Below, in pieces: positions 1-5,139 of a stretch of 5,139 nucleotides of DNA (the first letter of the stretch is position 1; the number at the start of each line of letters is the position of its first letter). The DNA is from Methanomassiliicoccaceae archaeon (lineage in GTDB: Archaea; Thermoplasmatota; Thermoplasmata; Methanomassiliicoccales; Methanomethylophilaceae): positions 1 to 5,139 of the forward strand of contig WRKA01000113.1 of NCBI GenBank assembly GCA_009778265.1. Reading direction: 5' to 3'. The notes under the pieces are model-generated. The model had not been told where the DNA came from, did not search any database, and saw only the letters and a program-made list of their open reading frames with translations. Made by a program: the position numbers and the translations under genes.

Positions 1-1979
1 CTTCTTATCAGACCTTTGTCCATCGCTTTCAGCATCCTGTCCGTCAGTTTCTTCAGCATCCCGGTATCCACATCCGGTGTGTCCCCGCCCTTTCCTCCGA
101 ATTTGCGGAAGAGCAGCGAACCCCCCATCTCGTCCTTCGTCTCACCTATCAGATACAATAAATTGCCGCTCCCTTTCAGGTCGGCGGTGACGGCCTTCCG
201 GGTATCGTCGATTATCCCGGTGCCGATGACCATCGGCGTCGGTAAGATGAAGATACCGTTCGACGATTCGTTGTATAAACTCACATTACCGGAAGGTATC
301 GGCACCTTGATCCCTTTAGCAACTTCACCAAGACCTCTGATGGATTCTTTTATCTCTCCCATGCGGTCGGGTTTCTCTGGGTTGCCGAAGTTCAGGCAGT
401 CCGTGAACGCATGAGGTCTCGCTCCAACCGCCACAAGATTCCTTACGGTCTCGTCGATACATCCCTTGCTTCCGCGGTAGGGGTCCGATTCGCATAACCA
501 CGGATTACAGCCGACGGTGACCGCAAGACCTTTCCTGCTGCCGCCCACCGGTTCTATGATGCTCGCATCCCCGGGTCCGGCCCCCGCCCCCGGTCCGACG
601 ACCGTCCTCTTTCCTTTCTTTTCAAATTGCTTTACCGCCCACTCCCTCGACGATATGTTGAGGTCGGCGAGAAGTCTCAGTATTATTTCGTTATCGGAAG
701 GAAGACCCTCTATCTTTTCGTCCGCCTTTACGGAGACCTTAGGCAGGGTGTAGGGGCGCTCGTACACCGGTCCGCCGGTGAGGAACTCCAGGTCCATATC
801 GAAGATCAGCGTATCGTTCCAGAATATCCTCGTTCTCGGGACATCGGTGCTCCTTCCGACTATCGCCGCAGGGACCTTGCGGTCCCTGAAGATGGTCATC
901 ACCTTGCTGACATCCTTCTCTTTCACCGCGAGCATCATTCTTTCCTGCGTCTCGGAGACCCAGATCTCCCACGGCACCATTTCCTCGCGTACCGGCACCT
1001 TCTCAAGATTCACAACGGCGCCGCATTTCGCTCCCAGCGCCATCTCGCCGACCACGCAGCTCAGTCCTCCGCCTCCGAGGTCCTTCATCCCGGTGACAAG
1101 ACCGGCCCGGTTGGCCTCGAGGCACGCCGCAAGTACGAAACGTTTAGGTATCGGACTCACACCGTGCCTGGCGCCCATGTTCGCGTCCTCCACGGAAAGA
1201 TCGGCGGACGCGAAGTTCACCCCGTGAATACCGTCCTTACCGGTCGGTTCACCGCACAATATGAATATCTCCCCCGGCCCGCCGACGAAGTTGTTGCGAA
1301 GGTCCTTATCCTTCACGATACCGAGCGCACCGACGTTCACAAGACAGTTGCCCGTATATTTCTCATCGAAGAAAAATGCCCCGGAAACGCAGGGAACTTT
1401 CAGAAGGTCGCAGTAGTCCCGTCCTCCGTCGACGCACCTCTGAAGCAGCTCCTTCGGATGTTTCATCCCTTTCGGTAATTTTTCTTTGCTGTCGATCATG
1501 CCGAAGCAGAACGGGTCGACGATCCCTATCGGTTCGGCGCCCATGCACACCACATCCCTCATGATGCCGCCTACACCCGTCGCGGCGCCTCCGTACGGTT
1601 CCACCGCCGACGGATGGTTATGAGATTCGATCCTGAGCGCATATCCGTGCTTTTTATCGAAACGCATGACGCCGGCGTCGCCTCTGGACATTATATCCTT
1701 ATGATTTATCCCGAAGACATATTCTTTCAGGTAGGGTTTCGTGCTCTTGTAGCAGCAGTGCTCGCTCCACGCCTGGCCGAGCGACTGCAGTTCCACGTCC
1801 GTCGGATCTCTTTTTTCCTTCACAAAATGTTTCTTTATCGTCCTCATCTCATCGAGCGAGAGACCGAGGCCGAGATCCTTGGATATCGATCCCAGGTCGT
1901 CGTCATCGGCATCCCTTATCCTCACATCGTAGAGAAGAAAGGGAACATCGCGTTTTACGGTTAGTTCGTCAGAAGTCAT
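1..1979 (-). CDS. purL: Phosphoribosylformylglycinamidine synthase subunit PurL (C-terminus cut by window edge)
   Basis: This is the large catalytic subunit of FGAM synthase, a cytoplasmic enzyme of purine synthesis. It converts FGAR to FGAM with ATP, using ammonia supplied by PurQ; PurS, PurL and PurQ are separate proteins in this type, and neither PurS nor PurQ is seen here. The frame is open for 659 codons from ATG at 1979 and runs off the left edge. Visible family marks are WSEHC (residues 71-75, the catalytic His being 74), ESHNHPSAVEPYGG (118-131) followed by GAATGVGGIMRDV (131-143), KDLGGGGLS (299-307), SETQERMM (342-349), DCLNFGNPEKP (527-537) and SGNVSLYNE (563-571). Small PurL proteins are usually about 600-750 residues, so roughly the last hundred, including the expected DVS(D/E)GGL motif, lie outside. 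The start is backed by GGGGTGAT just upstream. The frame is clean, without internal stop or frameshift. Identification is firm. Confidence 0.97.
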   Translation of the reverse strand, partial: MTSDELTVKRDVPFLLYDVRIRDADDDDLGSISKDLGLGLSLDEMRTIKKHFVKEKRDPTDVELQSLGQAWSEHCCYKSTKPYLKEYVFGINHKDIMSRGDAGVMRFDKKHGYALRIESHNHPSAVEPYGGAATGVGGIMRDVVCMGAEPIGIVDPFCFGMIDSKEKLPKGMKHPKELLQRCVDGGRDYCDLLKVPCVSGAFFFDEKYTGNCLVNVGALGIVKDKDLRNNFVGGPGEIFILCGEPTGKDGIHGVNFASADLSVEDANMGARHGVSPIPKRFVLAACLEANRAGLVTGMKDLGGGGLSCVVGEMALGAKCGAVVNLEKVPVREEMVPWEIWVSETQERMMLAVKEKDVSKVMTIFRDRKVPAAIVGRSTDVPRTRIFWNDTLIFDMDLEFLTGGPVYERPYTLPKVSVKADEKIEGLPSDNEIILRLLADLNISSREWAVKQFEKKGKRTVVGPGAGAGPGDASIIEPVGGSRKGLAVTVGCNPWLCESDPYRGSKGCIDETVRNLVAVGARPHAFTDCLNFGNPEKPDRMGEIKESIRGLGEVAKGIKVPIPSGNVSLYNESSNGIFILPTPMVIGTGIIDDTRKAVTADLKGSGNLLYLIGETKDEMGGSLLFRKFGGKGGDTPDVDTGMLKKLTDRMLKAMDKGLIR

Positions 1980-1982
1980 AGA

Positions 1983-1990
1983 ATCACCCC
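1983..1990 (-). promoter_or_regulatory. Ribosome binding site of purL
   Basis: Read on the minus strand, GGGGTGAT ends three bases before the ATG at 1979. Its GGTGAT part is complementary to the conserved 3' end of archaeal 16S rRNA (AUCACCUCC), which supports this ATG as the purL start. The match is to the downstream half of the consensus, which explains the short spacing. Confidence 0.7.
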
Positions 1991-2087
1991 ACAGTGCCGT
2001 GAGTGCACCCTGAGGACCGTACGGAAAAAGATATCAGCGTCCGTCTGGATGTACAACATCACACCTTGTGAGCGGCCATGCCTTTAT

Positions 2088-2103
2088 TCTTTTAATATTT
2101 TTT
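2088..2103 (-). promoter_or_regulatory. Possible TATA-box region for purL
   Basis: On the minus strand the spacer between the acetyltransferase and purL contains an A/T-only run, AAAAAATATTAAAA, ahead of purL. It is the best TATA-like stretch in the 163-base spacer. With the usual archaeal spacing of about 25 bases, transcription would begin near 2060-2070, giving a leader of roughly 80-90 nucleotides. The box is not a close match to TTTATATA, so this is a tentative placement from composition and position only. Confidence 0.35.
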
Positions 2104-2142
2104 GTCCCTGCCTATTTTTTAGTGAATTTCGTATCTTTATCA

Positions 2143-2685
2143 TCATTCGCGGAACGACAGGCGTTTCTTCATCACGGTGCTGCGTTCGGCAAATCCTAAA
2201 TGATCGTATATCTTCTTCGCGTCGGCGTTCGGCGAACCGACGTTCAGCGTCATCGACAGCAGTCCGTTCTTAAGGCACCATTCTTCGGCGCATTCCATAA
2301 GCGCGCGTCCGATACCTTTTCCGCGAAGTTCCTCTTTAACGAACACCCCGAGCAGATAACCGGTGTCCTCGCATGTGAACTGGTCCCTGGACCTTCCCAT
2401 CCAGAGGATCCCGGCATCTTTTATCATTCCGTTAACGTGATCGCCGGCTGTGAGTATGTACATCTCCGACCTCATCAGCTCGCCCTGCATGGCTATCGCC
2501 GTAATGCTCAGAATATCGTTCATCCACAGTTCCGAGTGCTTCGCTTCGTTCTCCGGAACGGAGAGTAAAAGGTTCTCTCTCATACATTCCATAATGAAAG
2601 GTCCGTCGTTCTCGTCGGCGTTCCGCAGACGGTATCCGGAGGCGGGAAAGCGAAGTTCCGTCATCGTTAACGGTATCATTTTCAT
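2143..2685 (-). CDS. GNAT-family N-acetyltransferase, substrate unknown
   Basis: The 180-residue product is a single GNAT domain, which moves an acetyl group from acetyl-CoA to an amine; it should be cytoplasmic, with no signal peptide or membrane segment visible. Motif A is clear at residues 110-130: a hydrophobic strand (YLLGVFV) followed by the pyrophosphate-binding turn RGKGIG (121-126) and helix RALMECAEEWC. Motif B follows at 148-165 (NVGSPNADAKKIYDHLGF), with Tyr160 at the position of the usual catalytic tyrosine. The N-terminal third (about 18-60) is a strand and helices of the kind that select the acceptor, and I do not recognise it. The start could be Met1, Met3 or Met8: none has a good ribosome binding site, so leaderless translation is possible. 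Translation ends with three consecutive in-frame stops (TGA TGA TAA). It lies upstream of purL on the same strand, 163 bases away, and divergent from the thermosome gene. Neither neighbour indicates a substrate. Confidence 0.9.
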   Translation of the reverse strand: MKMIPLTMTELRFPASGYRLRNADENDGPFIMECMRENLLLSVPENEAKHSELWMNDILSITAIAMQGELMRSEMYILTAGDHVNGMIKDAGILWMGRSRDQFTCEDTGYLLGVFVKEELRGKGIGRALMECAEEWCLKNGLLSMTLNVGSPNADAKKIYDHLGFAERSTVMKKRLSFRE

Positions 2686-2709
2686 TCTATATCAAAGCGC
2701 TAAACGACC

Positions 2710-2733
2710 GAGGAGGAAAACCTTTTCTCCCTC
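2710..2733. other. Imperfect inverted repeat in the acetyltransferase/thermosome spacer
   Basis: GAGGAGGAAAA is followed, after CC, by TTTTCTCCCTC, which is nearly its reverse complement (two mismatched positions in the middle). In RNA from the minus strand it would lie in the leader of the acetyltransferase, 25-48 bases before the start codon, and would expose a UCCUCC stretch that resembles the anti-Shine-Dalgarno sequence. It may be an operator-like site, a hairpin or chance in a purine/pyrimidine-skewed stretch; the sequence alone does not decide. Confidence 0.25.
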
Positions 2734-2816
2734 TTTTCAATACCGTTTCCGATCCGGTCCGGATAAGCTTTCATCAGGTTTTTTGGTAGAACCGAAAGCG
2801 CCGATTAATGTGAACG

Positions 2817-2824
2817 TTTATATA
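2817..2824 (+). promoter_or_regulatory. TATA box of the thermosome promoter
   Basis: TTTATATA matches the archaeal TATA consensus and is preceded by the partly purine-rich TGAACG, where a TFB recognition element would sit. Transcription would begin about 25 bases downstream, around 2843-2848, leaving a leader of some 35 nucleotides that contains the GGAGG site. The core is nearly symmetrical, so it could also be read on the minus strand towards the acetyltransferase, but the upstream element there (AGTTCTTC) is poorer. Confidence 0.7.
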
Positions 2825-2865
2825 GAAGAACTAACTTTAGCCAGATGTAATTCCATGCGAATAAC

Positions 2866-2870
2866 GGAGG
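2866..2870 (+). promoter_or_regulatory. Ribosome binding site of the thermosome gene
   Basis: GGAGG is a perfect Shine-Dalgarno core. It is one base from the first in-frame ATG (2872), which is too close, and ten bases from the next (2881), which is workable; it is sixteen bases from a third at 2887. It therefore favours 2881 as the start. Confidence 0.7.
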
Positions 2871-2880
2871 AATGAAGACT

Positions 2881-4518
2881 ATGGGTATGGGTAACGCGCC
2901 TATATTGATACTTAAAGAAGGTACAAAAAGAGACAAAGGAAAGGACGCACAATTCAACAACATCGCCGCAGCAAGGACAATATCCGACGCGGTAAGGAGC
3001 AGCCTCGGTCCGAGAGGAATGGACAAGATGCTCGTTGATTCGATGGGTGATGTGATAATCACCAACGACGGCGTCACTATTTTGAAAGAGATCGATGTGC
3101 AGCACCCGGCGGCCAAGATGCTGGTCGAAGTTGCCAAGACACAGGATGCGGAAGTGGGCGACGGTACCACCACGTCGGTAATAATCGCCGGCGAACTTCT
3201 GAAGAAGGCCATCGACATGGTCGACTCTTCCGTGCACCCGACGATAATCGCGTCCGGTTACAGAATGGCCAACGCGAAAGCTCAGGAGATCCTTGTGGAC
3301 GTTTCCACGAAGGTGTCGGTGGATGACGACAAACTGCTGAAGAAGATCGCCGAGACCGCGATGATCAGCAAACAGGTAAGCAGCTCGAAGGAGTTCTTCG
3401 GCGACCTTGTCGTCACCGCAGTTAAAACAATAGTCGAGAAGGGCGACGACGGCAAACTGACGGCGGACCTGAGGAATATCCAAGTGGTGAAGGTGGCCGG
3501 CGGTTCGATGGAGGACACGTTCCTTACGAAAGGTCTGATCATAGACAAAGAACCCGTTCATCCGTCAATGCCCAGGATCATCAAGAACGCTAAAATAGCG
3601 TTAATGGACGCGCCGTTCGAAGTGAAGAAGACGGAGATCGACGCAAAGATAGAGATCACCGACCCGAGTCAGTTAGGCGCATTCCTTGCGGAAGAGGAGA
3701 ACATGCTCAGAAGGATGGTCGACCGCATAAAATCATGCGGCGCGAACGCGGTGTTCTGTCAGAAAGGGATAGACGACCTGGCGCAGCACTTCCTCGCCAA
3801 AGAGGGGATATATGCAGCGAGACGCGTCAAAAAGGACGACATGGAAAAACTGGCAAGGTCCACCGGCGCGAACATCGTGAACAAGTTCGATGAATTGGAG
3901 AAGACGGACCTCGGTACCGTCGGTCTCATCGAAGTGAAGAAGATGCAGGAAGAGGAGATGACATTCGTCTCCGATCTGAAGGACACGAAAGCTGTTTCCA
4001 TACTCATAAAAGGAGGAACGAAGCACGTGATCGACGAGATAGAGAGATCGCTCATCGACGCGTGGAGCGTTGTGAAAGTTGCGATCGAGGACGGAATGAT
4101 GGTCACCGGCGGAGGTTCCACGGCAGTAGAGCTGGCAATGAGGCTCAGAGAGTACGCGGCGTCCGTCGGCGGAAGGGAACAGATCGCGATCGACGCGTTC
4201 GCCTCCGCCATGGAAGTTATTCCGACAACACTCGCAGAGAACGCCGGTCTCGATCCGATCGACATACTCATCGAGATGAGGAAGCAGCACAAAGCGGGTA
4301 ACAAACACGCTGGCTTGAACCCATTCACCGGTAAGGTCGAGGACATGCTGAAACTGGATGTCATCGAGCCGTACAGGATCGGAAAGCAGGCCATAAACTC
4401 GGCGACGGACGCGGCGGTAATGATCCTCAGGATCGATGACGTCATAGCCGCCCGCGGATCCCCGATGCCCTCGGGACCGCCGATGCCTCCGGGCGGCATG
4501 CCCGGTATGGATGATTGA
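2881..4518 (+). CDS. thsA: Thermosome subunit (group II chaperonin)
   Basis: This is one subunit of the archaeal CCT/TRiC-like chaperonin, a double-ring ATPase that folds proteins inside a chamber closed by a built-in lid. At 545 residues it is full length. The order is N-terminal equatorial domain (about 1-145), intermediate, substrate-binding apical with lid (about 215-370), intermediate, and C-terminal equatorial (about 405-525). Nucleotide-site marks are SLGPRGMDK (41-49), NDGVTILKE (62-70), GDGTTT (93-98), Asp393 in SLIDAW at the catalytic aspartate position, and GGG (410-412). [18 protein letters not shown] (505-522) closes the equatorial domain, and a flexible Gly/Pro/Met tail ending GGMPGMDD follows. 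I chose ATG 2881 over 2872 because GGAGG is too close to the latter; the proteins would differ by three residues. Only one subunit gene is visible, so whether the ring is homo- or hetero-oligomeric cannot be told. The symbol is the generic family one; alpha or beta type is not established. grpE-dnaK follow on the same strand. Confidence 0.96.
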   Translation: MGMGNAPILILKEGTKRDKGKDAQFNNIAAARTISDAVRSSLGPRGMDKMLVDSMGDVIITNDGVTILKEIDVQHPAAKMLVEVAKTQDAEVGDGTTTSVIIAGELLKKAIDMVDSSVHPTIIASGYRMANAKAQEILVDVSTKVSVDDDKLLKKIAETAMISKQVSSSKEFFGDLVVTAVKTIVEKGDDGKLTADLRNIQVVKVAGGSMEDTFLTKGLIIDKEPVHPSMPRIIKNAKIALMDAPFEVKKTEIDAKIEITDPSQLGAFLAEEENMLRRMVDRIKSCGANAVFCQKGIDDLAQHFLAKEGIYAARRVKKDDMEKLARSTGANIVNKFDELEKTDLGTVGLIEVKKMQEEEMTFVSDLKDTKAVSILIKGGTKHVIDEIERSLIDAWSVVKVAIEDGMMVTGGGSTAVELAMRLREYAASVGGREQIAIDAFASAMEVIPTTLAENAGLDPIDILIEMRKQHKAGNKHAGLNPFTGKVEDMLKLDVIEPYRIGKQAINSATDAAVMILRIDDVIAARGSPMPSGPPMPPGGMPGMDD

Positions 4519-4528
4519 AACACAAAAC

Positions 4529-4550
4529 GGGGGACATCCCCCTTCCTTTA
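4529..4550 (+). terminator. G5/C5 hairpin with T-rich tail after the thermosome gene
   Basis: Ten bases after the thermosome stop, GGGGG and CCCCC flank a four-base ACAT loop (4529-4542), a short but strong hairpin. TTCCTTTA follows directly and leads into TTTATAT. Archaeal polymerase stops mainly at T-rich stretches, so this may end or attenuate part of the thermosome transcripts, or the hairpin may shape or protect the mRNA 3' end. The tail is interrupted by CC, so a full stop is not assured. Confidence 0.5.
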
Positions 4551-4551
4551 A

Positions 4552-4558
4552 TTTATAT
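4552..4558 (+). promoter_or_regulatory. TATA-like box upstream of grpE
   Basis: TTTATAT lies 24 bases before the GTG at 4583 and 48 before the ATG at 4607. The usual 22-27 base distance from the box centre would place a transcription start at about 4577-4583, on or just before the GTG. It could serve as a separate promoter for grpE-dnaK. It also overlaps the T-rich tail of the hairpin, so it may be only part of a termination region. Confidence 0.45.
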
Positions 4559-4582
4559 TCAACTAACGGGAGAGTGAGCTGT

Positions 4583-5089
4583 GTGACTGAAAGGTCTGAA
4601 AATGAGATGAAGGAAGAAACGGAAGATCCTCTGACCGCCGCCGAAAGGAAGGCGGACGAGAACCTCAACATGGCGAAACGCATACAGGCGGACTTCGACA
4701 ACTACAGAAAAAGAACGCAGAAAGAGAACGAAGAGTTCAGGAAATTCGCCGCCGAGACACTCATATCCGATATATTGAGCGTAATGGACGATCTTGAGCG
4801 CGCTTTGTCACACGCGCCCGAGAACGATGACCTGACGATCGGCGTCGACGGAATTCGGAACAATCTGATGAAGATACTCGTATCCAGAGGAGTGTCCGAG
4901 ATCCGGACGGACGGGAAGTTCGATCCGAACATCCACGAGGCGTTATGCGCCGGACCGGGTGAGGAGGATAACGACATAACGGAAGTATTCCAGAAAGGTT
5001 ATCGTATAGGTGACCGCGTATTAAGGTACGCGAAGGTAAAAGTGACAAAAAAAGGAACGAAAGAAGGTGAGCAGAAATGTCAAGGATAA
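4583..5089 (+). CDS. grpE: GrpE, nucleotide exchange factor of DnaK
   Basis: GrpE is a cytoplasmic homodimer that releases ADP from DnaK so that the Hsp70 cycle can continue. The 168-residue product has a charged N-terminal coiled coil (about 10-60) containing the typical DFDNYRKRTQKENEEF (37-52), a short helical region (60-105) and the C-terminal beta domain with FDPNIHEAL (113-121) and YRIGDRVLRYAKVKV (140-154), the family signature that touches DnaK. The start is uncertain. GTG 4583 has GGGAG ten bases upstream; ATG 4607 (eight residues later) has AAAGGT upstream and would suit transcription from the TATA-like box at 4552. The frame also opens at ATG 4511 inside the end of the thermosome gene, but those extra residues are not GrpE-like and lie across the hairpin. 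The end overlaps dnaK by 13 bases. Archaeal grpE and dnaK are generally regarded as acquired from bacteria; nothing here looks compositionally recent. Confidence 0.94.
   Translation: MTERSENEMKEETEDPLTAAERKADENLNMAKRIQADFDNYRKRTQKENEEFRKFAAETLISDILSVMDDLERALSHAPENDDLTIGVDGIRNNLMKILVSRGVSEIRTDGKFDPNIHEALCAGPGEEDNDITEVFQKGYRIGDRVLRYAKVKVTKKGTKEGEQKCQG
5064..5070 (+). promoter_or_regulatory. Ribosome binding site of dnaK
   Basis: AAGGTGA, inside the 3' end of grpE, pairs with the 16S rRNA tail and stands six bases before the dnaK ATG at 5077. This good site fixes the dnaK start and implies that ribosomes translate grpE and dnaK from one mRNA. Confidence 0.7.
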
Positions 5090-5139
5090 TAGGAATAGAT
5101 CTGGGGACAAGCAACTCGGCCGCCTCTATCATGGAGGGC
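5077..5139 (+). CDS. dnaK: DnaK (Hsp70), first 21 codons only
   Basis: Hsp70 is an ATP-driven chaperone that binds exposed hydrophobic segments and works with DnaJ and GrpE. Only residues 1-21 are in the window. They start MSRIIGIDLGTSNSAAS, which is the phosphate-1 loop of the Hsp70 nucleotide-binding domain (IGIDLGTTNS in bacteria), with Ser in place of Thr at position 12 and Ala at 15 where the E. coli protein has Cys. The ATG is set by AAGGTGA six bases upstream. The gene overlaps the end of grpE by 13 bases in another frame, so translational coupling is likely. The direct grpE neighbour makes the assignment firm despite the short piece; whether dnaJ follows cannot be seen. Confidence 0.93.
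   Translation, partial: MSRIIGIDLGTSNSAASIMEG

Noticed and set aside
100..140. Possible frameshift in purL at the run of six C (121-126)
   Set aside because: Counting all six bases keeps the frame, and the protein continues sensibly (DEMGGSLLFRKFGGKGGDTP) to the window edge.
627..1478. Plus-strand open frame of 283 codons opposite purL
   Set aside because: It lies entirely antisense to a frame with many PurL motifs. Its product is rich in Arg and His with no recognisable domain, as expected when an antisense frame is kept open by codon bias.
2059..2079. Six-codon upstream ORF (MAAHKV) in the purL leader
   Set aside because: It has a start and a stop but no ribosome binding site, and it may lie partly before the predicted transcript start; a frame this short is expected by chance.
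2081..2120. T-rich tracts on the plus strand as a terminator
   Set aside because: No plus-strand gene precedes them. On the minus strand they are A-rich and better explained as the promoter region of purL.
2049..2273. Small plus-strand frame of 74 codons across the purL/acetyltransferase spacer
   Set aside because: Half of it is antisense to the acetyltransferase. The product is Ser/Arg/Cys-rich, with no ribosome binding site or promoter in that direction.
2818..3561. Minus-strand open frame of 247 codons opposite the start of the thermosome gene
   Set aside because: It is antisense to conserved thermosome sequence, including GDGTTT, and its own product resembles no family I know.
4511..4582. 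Upstream extension of grpE to ATG 4511
   Set aside because: The extra 24 residues are not GrpE-like, the ATG lies in the last codons of the thermosome gene without a ribosome binding site, and the region contains the hairpin and TATA-like box.
3733..4701. Minus-strand open frame of 322 codons opposite thermosome and grpE
   Set aside because: It is antisense to two well-identified genes, and its product is low-complexity and His/Arg-rich without a fold signature. It also crosses the hairpin and promoter region between them.

Overview
The window looks like a stretch of archaeal chromosome. It encodes a group II chaperonin (thermosome) with a TATA-box promoter, a stand-alone 'small' type PurL, and ribosome binding sites that match the archaeal/bacterial GGAGGTGAT consensus. 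The bacterial-type GrpE and DnaK genes beside the thermosome argue against most hyperthermophiles and fit mesophilic or moderately thermophilic Euryarchaeota. The wording of the thermosome (N-terminal [24 protein letters not shown] near the C-terminus, Gly/Met/Pro-rich tail) recalls the Thermoplasmatota/Methanomassiliicoccales group; that is an impression from memory, not a search result. Base composition looks balanced and similar throughout, and I see no insertion sequence, CRISPR array, tRNA, rRNA or prophage gene.

Layout: positions 1-1979, minus strand, hold purL, open to the left edge so that its C-terminus is missing. A 163-base spacer (1980-2142) carries the probable purL promoter, leader and ribosome binding site. 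A GNAT-family acetyltransferase of unknown substrate lies at 2143-2685, minus strand. A 195-base divergent spacer (2686-2880) carries a strong TATA box for the plus-strand genes. On the plus strand follow the thermosome subunit gene (2881-4518), grpE (4583-5089) and the first 21 codons of dnaK (5077 to the right edge). No gene-free stretch exceeds 300 bases.

How the genes work together: the plus-strand genes form a protein-quality-control cluster. The thermosome is the ATP-driven folding chamber, and DnaK with its nucleotide exchange factor GrpE is the upstream holding and folding machine. grpE and dnaK overlap by 13 bases and are surely cotranscribed. Between thermosome and grpE there is a compact G5/C5 hairpin followed by a T-rich stretch containing a TATA-like box, so grpE-dnaK may be expressed partly by read-through and partly from their own promoter. 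The minus-strand genes belong to purine synthesis (purL) and an unassigned acetylation reaction; no functional link between those two is visible.

This is mainly a conserved housekeeping region. I found no convincing undescribed system. The points worth checking are regulatory: the thermosome/grpE junction, the grpE start codon, the purL leader, and the divergent promoter region.
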